Shown: positions 23,699 to 31,404 of the stretch, piece by piece | How positions within the stretch are numbered: the first letter of the stretch is position 1 | Layout: the number at the start of each line of letters is the position of its first letter | Source of the DNA: Streptomyces humi | GTDB lineage: Bacteria > Actinomycetota > Actinomycetes > Streptomycetales > Streptomycetaceae | Direction of reading: 5' to 3' | Length of the DNA: 54,340 bases | NCBI RefSeq assembly: GCF_001005085.2 | Contig: NZ_LBMU02000060.1 | Location: 1-54,340, forward strand | Translations under genes and position numbers: made by a program | Notes under the pieces: model-generated | The model's database searches: none | What the model was told of the DNA's origin: nothing | What the model saw: only the letters and a program-made list of their open reading frames with translations

Positions 23699-25747
23699 AT
23701 GCAGGAGATGATGAAGGGGTCCAACGTCACGTTGTCGGCCCTGAGTGAGGACGTCGGCTCGGTGATCGTGAGCCTCGGGTGGGTCAGCCCGAGCGGCGAG
23801 GGTGACGCGGACGTCTCCGTACTGCTCGTCGGCGACGACGGCAAGGTGCGCGGCGACCTCGACTTCTACTTCTACAACAACCCGGTGGCCGCTGACGGCA
23901 GTGTCCAGCTGCTCGGCAAGACGCCCACGGAGGCGGGGGACGAGGACCGGATCGGGTTCGACCTGACCGCCGTACCGCAAGACGTCGAGCGCATGATCGT
24001 GGCGGCCAGCCGGTACCGGGACGCCCGCTTCGGCGAACTGGAGAACCTCACGGTCACGCTCGCCGACGCGGTGGGTGATCCACTGCTCCGGTTCACGATC
24101 AGGGACGCCGACGCGGTGAGTGCTGTCATCTTCGGGGAGCTGTACCGCAGGGCGGGGGAGTGGAAGTTCCGGGCCGTCGGCCAGGGGTACGCCGACGGAC
24201 TGGCCGGACTGGCGAGCGACTTCGGGGTGGACATCGACGACGACGCTGAGGGGCAGGGCGACCTCGGCGTCCCGGCGGACGACGAACCGTCCGGTCTGGA
24301 CGAGCCCGCGCCCTCCGTCGAGCAGGATGCGGCACCGAACCTGGACGGCGTTCCGGCGCCCCGCCCGCCCGCGGACGACACCGGGGCGCAGCCGCAGTCG
24401 GCGGCAGTCCGGCCGCGTACGGCGAAGAAGAAGGTCACCCTCCCGAAGGCGGCCGGGAAGTCGCTGGCGGAGAACGAGTCCTGGCGGTCGGCCCGGCTCT
24501 TCCCCGTCTCGGCCCTGAAGAGCGACCGGGACCGTGAGACGCGCGCCACCTCGGTCCTCCTCTCCGTGATGGCCCAGGTGCCCGAGTTCGGCCGGCGGCT
24601 CACCGCGGGCTTCGGAGCCCCGGCCGGACGCATGGAGACGTTCACCGAGGTCTCTCTTCGGCACGGGGACACGCCCCGGCGTCCGGACGGAGTCGTCCGC
24701 GTCGAGCGGGCCGGCAAGCTGTGGACGGCGCTGGTCGAGACGAAGACCAACGGCAACAGCCTGAAGTCCGACCAGGTGCAGGCGTACATGGACATCGCGG
24801 CCCGCCGCGGGTACGAGGCCGTGATCACGCTGTCGAACGACGTTGCCCTCGAAGGCAGTCCCCTCGTCGACGTCAAGGTCGACGGCCGCCGCAAGCACAA
24901 GGTGGCCCTACGACATCTGTCCTGGGCCGAGGTCGCCCACCAGGCGCAGCTGCTGCTCCGGCACGAGGGTGTCGGCAACAAGGCACACGCCTGGCTGCTC
25001 CAAGAGCTGCTGCACTACCTCCAGCACGAGAACTCCGGTTGCCACGGATTCCAGAACATGGGTTCCTCCTGGGTCCCGGTGCGCAACGGCATCGACGACG
25101 AGACTCTGTGCCCGGGAGACTCCCGGGCCCTCGACGTGGTGGAGAGCTGGGAGCGGCTGATCCGCCAGGTCTGCCTGGGGCTGGGCGGTGAACTGGGTCA
25201 GAAGGTGCTTCCCGTGCGGGCCGCCAGGGGCGGCAGGGACCCCCGGGAGCGCCGGGCCCTGCTCGCCGACCAGCTGTGTGCGCAGGGACGGCTCCAGGCC
25301 GAACTGCGCATCGAGGGCACGCCCGGCGTGCTCGCGGTCGTCGCCGACCTGCGCACCGGCAGGATCCGGACCGCCATGGAGATCCCGGCCCCCGAGCAGG
25401 GCTACCCGCTGAGCTGGGCCAAGCGGCTGGTGCGGTCCCTCGCGGAGGCGCCAGCCGATCTGCACATCGAGACGTTGGTCGAGGGGGACACGGCTGGGCC
25501 GCGCGGCACGCTGGAGCGGCTCCGGCCCGAACCCGCCGACCTGCTGCCGAAGACGGACGGCGCCCGGATCACTGGTTTTCGGCTGTCCCTGCTCAAGGGC
25601 ATGGGCAGTGGTCGGGGCAGCGCCGAGACCGGGTTCATCCGCAGCGTCGACGACGCGGTGCAGCGGTTCTACGGCACGGTGGCGGTCCACCTCGACCGGG
25701 CGGCCCCGCGCCGGTCCCCGGCCCGCCGGCCCGCGTCGGCCGGCTGA
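23699..25747 (+). CDS. TerD-domain protein fused to a probable PD-(D/E)XK nuclease-like domain
   Basis: A 682-aa protein with ATG at 23699 and GGGGGA upstream. Residues about 5-190 are a TerD domain (KGSNVTLSALSEDVGSVIVS, LDFYFYNNP, DEDRIGFDL), a calcium-binding stress-response fold. An acidic, Pro-rich linker follows (about 190-260). A long C-terminal part includes PDGVVRVE (Asp330) and LVETKTNG (Glu347, Lys349), then SDQVQAYMDIA. This spacing fits a PD-(D/E)XK restriction-nuclease-like core. The remaining 300 residues (for example WLLQELLHYLQHE and FRLSLLKGMGSG) are unfamiliar. It is monocistronic and convergent with the esterase gene. By analogy with proposed Ter-linked systems it may act in DNA-damage or phage response; this is inference. 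Confidence 0.75.
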   Translation: MQEMMKGSNVTLSALSEDVGSVIVSLGWVSPSGEGDADVSVLLVGDDGKVRGDLDFYFYNNPVAADGSVQLLGKTPTEAGDEDRIGFDLTAVPQDVERMIVAASRYRDARFGELENLTVTLADAVGDPLLRFTIRDADAVSAVIFGELYRRAGEWKFRAVGQGYADGLAGLASDFGVDIDDDAEGQGDLGVPADDEPSGLDEPAPSVEQDAAPNLDGVPAPRPPADDTGAQPQSAAVRPRTAKKKVTLPKAAGKSLAENESWRSARLFPVSALKSDRDRETRATSVLLSVMAQVPEFGRRLTAGFGAPAGRMETFTEVSLRHGDTPRRPDGVVRVERAGKLWTALVETKTNGNSLKSDQVQAYMDIAARRGYEAVITLSNDVALEGSPLVDVKVDGRRKHKVALRHLSWAEVAHQAQLLLRHEGVGNKAHAWLLQELLHYLQHENSGCHGFQNMGSSWVPVRNGIDDETLCPGDSRALDVVESWERLIRQVCLGLGGELGQKVLPVRAARGGRDPRERRALLADQLCAQGRLQAELRIEGTPGVLAVVADLRTGRIRTAMEIPAPEQGYPLSWAKRLVRSLAEAPADLHIETLVEGDTAGPRGTLERLRPEPADLLPKTDGARITGFRLSLLKGMGSGRGSAETGFIRSVDDAVQRFYGTVAVHLDRAAPRRSPARRPASAG

Positions 25748-25754
25748 TGTCCGT

Positions 25755-26729
25755 TCAGTCGGCGAGCAGGCGGCGGAGCCAGTTCGTGTGGGCTGCCCGG
25801 GCCGTCTGGGAGAGGGCGGCCTGCGGGGCGAAGCCGTCGAAGCCGTGGAAGCCGCCCGGCCAGACGTGGAGTTCGGCGATGCCGCCGGCCTGCCAGATGC
25901 GGGAGGCGTAGGTGACGGTCTCGTCCCGGAAGGTCTCGGCGGAGCCGACGTCGAGGAAGGCGGGCGGGAGGCCCGCGAGGTCGGTGGCGCGGGCGGGGGC
26001 CGCGTAGGGGGAGACGTCGGGGCCGCCGCGGGCGGTGCCGACGAGGGCCGTCCAGCCGGTCTCGTTGGCCGTGCGGTCCCAGACGCCGAGGCCCTTCATC
26101 TGGTGGCTGGAGGGCGTGTCGTTGCGGTCGTCGAGCATGGGGCACAGCAGCATCTGGCCGATCACCGCCGGGCCCCGGCGGTCCCTGAGGAGGAGCGCCA
26201 GGGCGGCGGTGAGGCCGCCGCCCGCGCTCGCCCCGGCGATCACGATCCGGTCGGGGTCGCCGCCGAACTCGGGCGCGTGCTCCGCCGTCCACAGCAGCCC
26301 GGCGTACACGTCCTCGACCGGCGCCGGATGCGGATGCTCGGGCGCCAGCCGGTACTCCACCGACACCACCACCGCGCCCAGTTCGTCCGCCCAGGCCAGG
26401 GGGACGTCCACGCCCACCCGGTTGTCGCCGATCACCATCCCGCCGCCGTGCACGTGGTAGATCACCGGCAGCGGACCGGGGGTCCGAGGGGCGACCGGAC
26501 GGCAGATCAGGAGCGAGATCTCCGGGGCGCCCACCGGCCCGGGAACCGTGCGGTCCGTCACCTCGAACGCCCCGTCCAGGGTGAGGTCGACCTCGGCGAG
26601 CATCCGGATCCCGTCACCCTGCCGGATCGTCGCGATGTCCTCCAGGGTCATCGACGGCGAGATCACATCCCTGATCATCTCCAGGGCGGCGGCGAGTTCG
26701 GGATCGAACGGAGGCGGTACGGACGTCAT
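25755..26729 (-). CDS. Alpha/beta hydrolase, hormone-sensitive-lipase-type esterase
   Basis: A 324-aa protein from ATG at 26729 with GAGGAG upstream. It shows the oxyanion-hole motif HGGG (within VIYHVHGGGMVIGD), YRLAPEHPHPAPVEDVYAG, the nucleophile elbow GASAGGG, an acid region around LDVGSAETFRDE and the late WPGGFHGFDGFAP with the catalytic His. These define the HSL/acetyl-esterase family acting on short-chain esters in the cytoplasm. It is convergent with the TerD fusion gene (7-bp gap) and divergent from the F420-dependent oxidoreductase. No signal peptide is seen. Confidence 0.9.
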   Translation of the reverse strand: MTSVPPPFDPELAAALEMIRDVISPSMTLEDIATIRQGDGIRMLAEVDLTLDGAFEVTDRTVPGPVGAPEISLLICRPVAPRTPGPLPVIYHVHGGGMVIGDNRVGVDVPLAWADELGAVVVSVEYRLAPEHPHPAPVEDVYAGLLWTAEHAPEFGGDPDRIVIAGASAGGGLTAALALLLRDRRGPAVIGQMLLCPMLDDRNDTPSSHQMKGLGVWDRTANETGWTALVGTARGGPDVSPYAAPARATDLAGLPPAFLDVGSAETFRDETVTYASRIWQAGGIAELHVWPGGFHGFDGFAPQAALSQTARAAHTNWLRRLLAD

Positions 26730-26868
26730 GGCGGCTCCTCGCGACGGTGCGGTGCGGCTCGTACCGCCATGATCCGCGCGATCGTCCCGGCGGCGGGGCC
26801 GCCGGACGGCGGAAGCTGCCCGCCGTCCGGCGGGTGCCCCGGGACGCGGCCGGCGGCGGACGCGGCGG

Positions 26869-26900
26869 CTTGACTTCGAGCGCGCTCCAGGAACTAGCGT
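26869..26900 (+). promoter_or_regulatory. MerR-type promoter with 19-bp spacer
   Basis: TTGACT (26870-26875) and TAGCGT (26895-26900) are separated by 19 bp. The spacer contains the dyad GAGCGCGCTC with partly symmetric flanks. An over-long spacer carrying a central dyad is the hallmark of promoters activated by MerR-family regulators. It lies 40 bp upstream of the oxidoreductase start. No MerR gene is in the window. Confidence 0.55.
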
Positions 26901-26940
26901 CGTCGGCGCAGAGGACGGTTCGGGCGGACGGAGAACGGCC

Positions 26941-27822
26941 ATGCGCGTGGGCGTGCACATCAACCGGTTCAACCACTCCGGCGGCGGACCCGCCCTGGGC
27001 GCCGAACTCGCCGCCGCCGGTGCCGCGGCCGAGGCGGCGGGCGTCAGCTGGGTCTCGGTGATGGACCACTACTTCCAGATGGAGTTCAACGGCGGCGCCG
27101 AGGACCCGATGCTGGAGGCCTACACCACCCTCGGCTACCTGGCCGGCCGTACCTCCACCGTCCGGCTCGGCGCCCTGGTGACCGGCGTGACCTACCGGCA
27201 CCCCGGGCTGCTCGCCAAGATCGCCACCACCCTGGACGTGGTGTCCGGCGGCCGGGCCACCCTCGGTGTCGGGGCCGCCTGGTACGACCGTGAGCACCAC
27301 GGCCTCGGCGTGCCCTACCCGCCGCTCGCGGAGCGCTTCGAGCGGCTGGAGGAGACGCTGCGGATCTGCTTGCAGATGTGGGACCCGGAGAACAACGGCC
27401 CCTTCGAGGGCAGGCACTACCGGCTCGCCGAGACGCGCTGCGTGCCCGCGCCGGTCAGCTCGCCGCATCCCGAGATCATGATCGGCGGCGGCGGTGAGAA
27501 GAAGACCCTGCGGCTGGTCGCCCAGTACGCGGACGCCTGCAACCTGATCCCCGGTTCGCCCGAGGAGCTGCGGCACAAGCTCGACGTGCTGCGCGGCCAC
27601 TGCGACACCGTGGGGCGCGACTACGACACCATCCGCAAGACCGTCGCGTACGGCGCAGAACCGGCCACCACCGGCGACCTGGACGCCTTCACCAGGGACA
27701 TCGAGGGCTACGCCGGGCTGGGCGTCGACACCGTCATCCTGTCGCCGCGGCTGGGCGAGACCTCGGGGTGGATGGAGACCTTCGCGGCGCCGGCCGTCGA
27801 GCGGCTCGCGGGGATCGAGTAG
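26941..27822 (+). CDS. LLM-class F420-dependent oxidoreductase
   Basis: A 293-aa protein starting ATG 26941. It has luciferase-like-monooxygenase features: the early strand MRVGVHINRF, SVMDHYFQMEF, LGALVTGVTYRHPGLLAKI, GGRATLGVGAAWYDREH and the late IMIGGGGEKKTLRLVAQYADACN. These fit the F420-dependent branch rather than flavin luciferases. The ribosome site is weak (GGACGGAGAACGGCC upstream). Its MerR-type promoter suggests induction by a small electrophile or redox compound. It is followed by repeats and a strong hairpin terminator. Confidence 0.88.
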   Translation: MRVGVHINRFNHSGGGPALGAELAAAGAAAEAAGVSWVSVMDHYFQMEFNGGAEDPMLEAYTTLGYLAGRTSTVRLGALVTGVTYRHPGLLAKIATTLDVVSGGRATLGVGAAWYDREHHGLGVPYPPLAERFERLEETLRICLQMWDPENNGPFEGRHYRLAETRCVPAPVSSPHPEIMIGGGGEKKTLRLVAQYADACNLIPGSPEELRHKLDVLRGHCDTVGRDYDTIRKTVAYGAEPATTGDLDAFTRDIEGYAGLGVDTVILSPRLGETSGWMETFAAPAVERLAGIE

Positions 27823-27824
27823 TC

Positions 27825-27962
27825 GCGGAGAGCGCGGAACGCGGAGAGCGCGGAACGACGCGGGGCGCCGTGCGATGGCGCGGGGCGCCGTGGGATGACG
27901 GCGGGTGACGTGAAGAGGGCGGCGGGTGACGCGAAGAGGGCGGGGGGTGACGCGAAGAGGGC
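27825..27962. repeat. Three back-to-back tandem repeat arrays
   Basis: A 16-bp unit occurs twice (27825-27840, 27841-27856), a 20-bp unit twice with few mismatches (27858-27877, 27878-27897), and a 21-bp unit three times (27900-27920, 27921-27941, 27942-27962). The last copy runs into the 5' arm of the terminator hairpin. The arrays fill the gap between two convergent genes. Confidence 0.85.
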
Positions 27963-27987
27963 CGGAGCGAGGCTCCGGCCCTCTTCG
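27953..27987. terminator. Bidirectional hairpin terminator
   Basis: A perfect 16-bp stem (CGAAGAGGGCCGGAGC at 27953-27968 pairing with 27972-27987) closes a 3-nt loop. It lies between the convergent oxidoreductase and FMN-reductase genes. The GC-rich stem lacks a long U-tract, as is usual for Streptomyces terminators. Confidence 0.85.
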
Positions 27988-28000
27988 TGCGGGACGTGCG

Positions 28001-28558
28001 TCAGGCGGCCACGCCGACGTTGCCGTGCAGGCGCGCGACGACCTCGGTGAGCTGCGCGGCGACCTCGGCGTCGTCGAACGGGTGGGTCTCGGCGAAGCGG
28101 ACCACGGAGCCGGGGATGGAGAGCTTGATGTCCTCGATCACCTTGCCGCCGGCGATGCCCACGGCCTTGCGGGTCTCGTCCTGCGCCCACACGCCGCCGT
28201 ACTGGCCGTAGGCGGTGCCGATGACGGCGACCGGCTTGCCGCCGAAGGTGCTGGCGCCGTACGGGCGGGACAGCCAGTCGATGGCGTTCTTGAGGACGGC
28301 CGGGATCGTGCCGTTGTACTCGGGGGAGAAGAGCAGGAACGCGTCGGCGGCCTGGGCGGCCTCGCGCAGCTTCGCGGCGGGGGCCGGGACGCTGCCCTCG
28401 ACGTCGATGTCCTCGTTGTAGAAGGGGATGTCGGCGAGGCCCTCGAAGACCTCGACCTCGGCACCCTCGGGAGCGAGCTTCACGGCCGCCTCGGCGAGCT
28501 GGCGGTTGTGCGAACCGGCGCGGAGGCTGCCGACGAGCGCAAGGATGCGGACAGACAT
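28001..28558 (-). CDS. NADPH-dependent FMN reductase family protein
   Basis: A 185-aa protein from ATG at 28558 with GGAG upstream. It has the flavodoxin-like signature of the family: GSLRAGSHNRQLAEAA for FMN phosphate, FYNEDIDVEG, and FSPEYNGTIPAVLKNAIDWL, then KPVAVIGTAYGQYGG. Members (azoreductase/chromate-reductase-like) transfer electrons from NAD(P)H to quinones or other acceptors. It is divergent from a TetR gene, with two matched palindromes between them, so it is the likely target of that regulator. Confidence 0.9.
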   Translation of the reverse strand: MSVRILALVGSLRAGSHNRQLAEAAVKLAPEGAEVEVFEGLADIPFYNEDIDVEGSVPAPAAKLREAAQAADAFLLFSPEYNGTIPAVLKNAIDWLSRPYGASTFGGKPVAVIGTAYGQYGGVWAQDETRKAVGIAGGKVIEDIKLSIPGSVVRFAETHPFDDAEVAAQLTEVVARLHGNVGVAA

Positions 28559-28598
28559 GGGGGAACTCCAAAGGGGCTGAAACACTGCCGTTACGAAT

Positions 28599-28614
28599 CC
28601 GGACCGGGGTCCGG
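28599..28614. promoter_or_regulatory. Palindromic operator 1 between FMN reductase and TetR genes
   Basis: CCGGACC-GG-GGTCCGG is a perfect dyad with core GGACC-GG-GGTCC. It lies 41 bp upstream of the reductase start. It shares its core with the palindrome at 28636, centre to centre 35 bp. Confidence 0.6.
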
Positions 28615-28635
28615 TTAATTTCTAACACCTCAAAC

Positions 28636-28647
28636 GGACCGCGGTCC
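28636..28647. promoter_or_regulatory. Palindromic operator 2 between FMN reductase and TetR genes
   Basis: GGACCGCGGTCC is a perfect 12-bp dyad 32 bp upstream of the TetR start. With the first site it suggests cooperative binding by the TetR regulator to control both divergent promoters. Confidence 0.6.
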
Positions 28648-28678
28648 AGTTCTGTTCCCGATGCTTTACGCTGTCTTC

Positions 28679-29341
28679 ATGTCCAGCGTCCTGCCGCCCT
28701 TCCCGCAGCCCCAGGAGCCCTTCGACACCCCTGAGTTGCTCGAGGTCGGGTCAGCCCCCGACGAACCCTGCCTGCGCGCCGACGCGGCCCGCAACCGTGC
28801 CCGGCTGCTGGAGGCCGCGGCCCGGCTGATCGCCGAGCACGGGGTGGTCGGCGTCACCATGGAGGCGGTGGCCGCGGCGGCCGAGGTGGGCAAGGGCACG
28901 GTCTTCCGGCGGTTCGGCGACCGCACCGGGCTGCTGATGGCGCTGCTCGACCACTCCTCGCGGCAGCTCCAGGCGGACTTCCTCGGCGGACCGCCGCCGC
29001 TGGGTCCCGGCGCCCCGCCGGTGGAGCGGCTGCGGGCGTTCGGCATCGCCGTGCTGTACCGCACGGCCGAGCAGCTCGACCTCAGGCTGGCCGCCGAGCC
29101 CGAGCCCGCGCGGCGCTACTCGCACCCCTCGCTCGGGGCGCTGCGTACCCACGTCACGATGCTGCTGCGCCAGATCCAGCCGGACGCCGACTGCGAACTG
29201 CTCGCCCACACGCTGCTCGCCTACCTCGACCCCGCCAAGATCCACTACCTGACCGGGCAGTGCGGGATGCCGATGGAGCGCCTGGAGGCCGGCTGGACCG
29301 ACCTGGTCGCCCGGGTCACCCGCACCGGCCCGCCCCGCTGA
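28679..29341 (+). CDS. TetR-family transcriptional regulator
   Basis: A 220-aa protein. ATG 28679 is preferred; the in-frame ATG at 28661 would overlap the putative promoter. The HTH region is typical: RNRARLLEAAARLIAEHGV, VTMEAVAAAAEVGKGTVFRR, FGDRTGLLMAL. The ligand-binding half has RLRAFGIAVLYRTAEQLDLR. It is divergent from the FMN-reductase gene, with two GGACC-N2-GGTCC palindromes between them, so it probably represses that gene and itself until a ligand binds. Its stop lies 4 bp from the convergent second TetR gene. Confidence 0.9.
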   Translation: MSSVLPPFPQPQEPFDTPELLEVGSAPDEPCLRADAARNRARLLEAAARLIAEHGVVGVTMEAVAAAAEVGKGTVFRRFGDRTGLLMALLDHSSRQLQADFLGGPPPLGPGAPPVERLRAFGIAVLYRTAEQLDLRLAAEPEPARRYSHPSLGALRTHVTMLLRQIQPDADCELLAHTLLAYLDPAKIHYLTGQCGMPMERLEAGWTDLVARVTRTGPPR

Positions 29342-29345
29342 CCGG

Positions 29346-30017
29346 CTACTCGCGGGACGCGGGTACGGCGGTCTGCCGGATGCCGTTGACCAGCGTCTGG
29401 ATCGCCCACGACACGCGCTCCTCGGGTGTGCCGGCCAGGAGCGGTCCGGAGGCGGCGGCGATGTGCGGGTGGGTCCGCTCCGACACCTGGGTCAGCGCCC
29501 GGCCGAGGGCGTCCCAGTCCTCCCGGGACTCGCGGCCGGCGTGCTCGGCGGCGCTCGCGGTGGCGCGCTGAAGGAGCAGGTCGACACCCCAGGCCGCCCG
29601 CTCGCGCTCCACCCCGCCCTCGTCGAGCAGGCCCAGCAGGGTCTCGATCAGGGCCAGGTAGTGCGGGCCGCTCGGCCAGCTGGTCAGCGCGGAGCGGGCC
29701 AGGCTCGGATACTCCAGCAGCATGCCGGTGTAGGCGACGAGCACCTGCTCCAGCCGCTCCCGCCAACTGCCCCGCGCCGGCGGCGGGTCCAGGGTGCCGA
29801 GCAGTTCGTCCAGGACCGCCGCGTGCAGCTCGGCGGTGTCGCGGACGTAGACGTAGAGCGAGGCCGGTCCCGTGTCGAGTTCCTGGGCCAGCCGCCGCAT
29901 GGTGACCTTCTGAAGGCCCTCGGCGCGCAGGATCCGCACGGCGGCGGTCACGATGCCCTCCCTGGTCAGGGCGGGTTTGGCGGGACGCTCGCGGCGGGAG
30001 CGGGGAGTCGCTGGCAT
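29346..30017 (-). CDS. TetR-family transcriptional regulator (TetR_C-like)
   Basis: A 223-aa protein from ATG at 30017. The HTH is seen as LTREGIVTAAVRILRAEGL, VTMRRLAQELDTGPASLYVYV, then RDTAELHAAVLDELL. The C-terminal part (GVDLLLQRATASAAEHAG) resembles TetR subclass C-domains that bind drugs or aromatic compounds. A perfect palindrome ACGAACATGTTCGT lies 13 bp before the start codon, a likely autoregulatory operator. No obvious target gene is divergent except the LacI-type gene about 200 bp away. Confidence 0.88.
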   Translation of the reverse strand: MPATPRSRRERPAKPALTREGIVTAAVRILRAEGLQKVTMRRLAQELDTGPASLYVYVRDTAELHAAVLDELLGTLDPPPARGSWRERLEQVLVAYTGMLLEYPSLARSALTSWPSGPHYLALIETLLGLLDEGGVERERAAWGVDLLLQRATASAAEHAGRESREDWDALGRALTQVSERTHPHIAAASGPLLAGTPEERVSWAIQTLVNGIRQTAVPASRE

Positions 30018-30029
30018 GCCCTCACCCTA

Positions 30030-30043
30030 ACGAACATGTTCGT
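30030..30043. promoter_or_regulatory. Palindromic operator ACGAACATGTTCGT
   Basis: A perfect 14-bp dyad immediately upstream of the second TetR gene, a position and length common for TetR autoregulation. Binding is inferred. Confidence 0.55.
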
Positions 30044-30046
30044 CAT

Positions 30047-30158
30047 GCTCGGGGTCGCGCCTTCACGCCGCTCGGGGTCGCGCCTTCACGCCGCTCGGGG
30101 TCGCGCCTTCGGGGCGCTCGGGGCCGGCGCCTTCGGGCCGCTCGCGGCGACTTCGGGC
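30047..30158. repeat. 23-bp tandem repeat, about five copies, progressively degenerate
   Basis: Copies at 30047-30069 and 30070-30092 are identical. Those at 30093-30115 and 30116-30138 carry several changes, and the last (30140-30158) is partial. All begin GCTCG and share a CCTTC or ACTTC core. The array fills most of the spacer between the divergent TetR and LacI-type genes. I see no gene in 30018-30246 apart from this and the operator. Confidence 0.8.
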
Positions 30159-30246
30159 CGGTGCGTGACACCCAATTCGTCCAACGGTGAACCATCTTGC
30201 CCCGCCGGTCCCCCCTCCCCGGCCTTCTGCCAAGATGCCGTACGTC

Positions 30247-31281
30247 ATGGTGCAGATACCGAAACCGCCCTCGGCGGCGTCGCCGACACCGCGCTCGGTC
30301 CCCACGAGCGCCGACGTGGCCCGTCTGGCCGGCGTCTCCCGCGCGACCGTCTCCTACGTCCTCAACAACACCAGCGCCGTACGGATCAGCGAGCCCACCC
30401 GCCGCCGGGTCCACCAGGCCGCGAAGGAACTCGGGTACGTCCCCCACGCGGCCGCCCGCAGCCTGCGCGCCGGGCACAGCCGGATGGTCCTGATGCCCGC
30501 CCCGGCCATCCCGATGGGCCCGCTGTACGGTCAGTTCGTCACCGACCTCCAGTGGGCCCTCAGTCGCCTCGAGTACACGGTCGTGCAGTACGGCACCGCG
30601 GGCCTCCGCGGCGACGAAGCCGCCCGCGCCTGGGCCGAGTTGAGGCCGGTCGCGGTACTCGTCCCCGGCTCGGAGCTCGGCCCCGAGGGAGTCGCGGTCC
30701 TCAAGCGGGCCGGCGCCCGCGCCGTGGTGACCCTCGGTCCCGAGCGCGTGGACGGCGCCCACGCGTTGCTGATGGACCACGACGCGGTGGGATACTGCGC
30801 CGGCAGCCACCTCTATGCCCGCGGCCGGCGGCGGATCGGCGTGGTCGTCCCCGACGAGGCCGGCCTGGAGACCTACTCCCGGCCCCGGCTCGAAGGCGTC
30901 CGCCAGGCCCTGCGCGGCACCGACGCCACGGTGACCGAGCTGCCGCTCGGCTACACCGAGCACTCGGCAGCCCGACTCGCCTCACAGTGGCGGGAGTCGG
31001 AGCTCGACGCGGTGTTCGCCTACAACGACGAGTACGCCATGCTGCTCATGCGCGCCCTCCAGGACGTGGGGGTGCGCGTCCCCGACGAGACCGCCGTGGT
31101 CGGTGCCGACGACCTGATGCTCGGCAGGCTGCTGCGGCCCCGCCTCTCCACGATCCACATCGACCTCCCGTCCGGCCGTGAACTCGCCGAACTGGTCGAC
31201 CGCGTGGTCCGCGACTCCGGCGGCGAGCCGGAGACGCACAAGGTGCTGGGCGCCTCGGTGGTGCGGCGCGAGTCCAGCTGA
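30247..31281 (+). CDS. LacI-family transcriptional regulator
   Basis: A 344-aa protein. ATG 30247 is chosen; ATG 30235 is in frame and equally possible, as no clear ribosome site precedes either. The HTH and hinge are classical: SADVARLAGVSRATVSYVLN, then RRVHQAAKELGYVPHAAARSLR. A periplasmic-binding-protein-like effector domain follows, with the late AYNDEYAMLLMRAL and PRLSTIHIDLPSG. The usual effector-pocket residues cannot be matched to a sugar by eye. An aldehyde dehydrogenase gene lies downstream on the same strand but beyond a hairpin, so it is a possible rather than certain target. Confidence 0.9.
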   Translation: MVQIPKPPSAASPTPRSVPTSADVARLAGVSRATVSYVLNNTSAVRISEPTRRRVHQAAKELGYVPHAAARSLRAGHSRMVLMPAPAIPMGPLYGQFVTDLQWALSRLEYTVVQYGTAGLRGDEAARAWAELRPVAVLVPGSELGPEGVAVLKRAGARAVVTLGPERVDGAHALLMDHDAVGYCAGSHLYARGRRRIGVVVPDEAGLETYSRPRLEGVRQALRGTDATVTELPLGYTEHSAARLASQWRESELDAVFAYNDEYAMLLMRALQDVGVRVPDETAVVGADDLMLGRLLRPRLSTIHIDLPSGRELAELVDRVVRDSGGEPETHKVLGASVVRRESS

Positions 31282-31293
31282 TGGGTCACCCTG

Positions 31294-31325
31294 GTCGGGG
31301 GCGGTGCGGTTCCGCGCTCCCCGAC
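31294..31325 (+). terminator. Stem-loop between LacI-type regulator and aldehyde dehydrogenase genes
   Basis: GTCGGGG (31294-31300) pairs with CCCCGAC (31319-31325), with an inner GCGG/CCGC pairing and a bulge. It lies 12 bp after the regulator stop and just before TAGGAT (31327-31332), which could be the -10 of a separate promoter for the next gene. Confidence 0.4.
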
Positions 31326-31404
31326 TAGGATGTTGCGCGCTCAACCAAACGGGCCCGCAGGTGCCGTGGGCCGCGCCACCCCGGTGATCGATCGGAGAGC
31401 CGTC

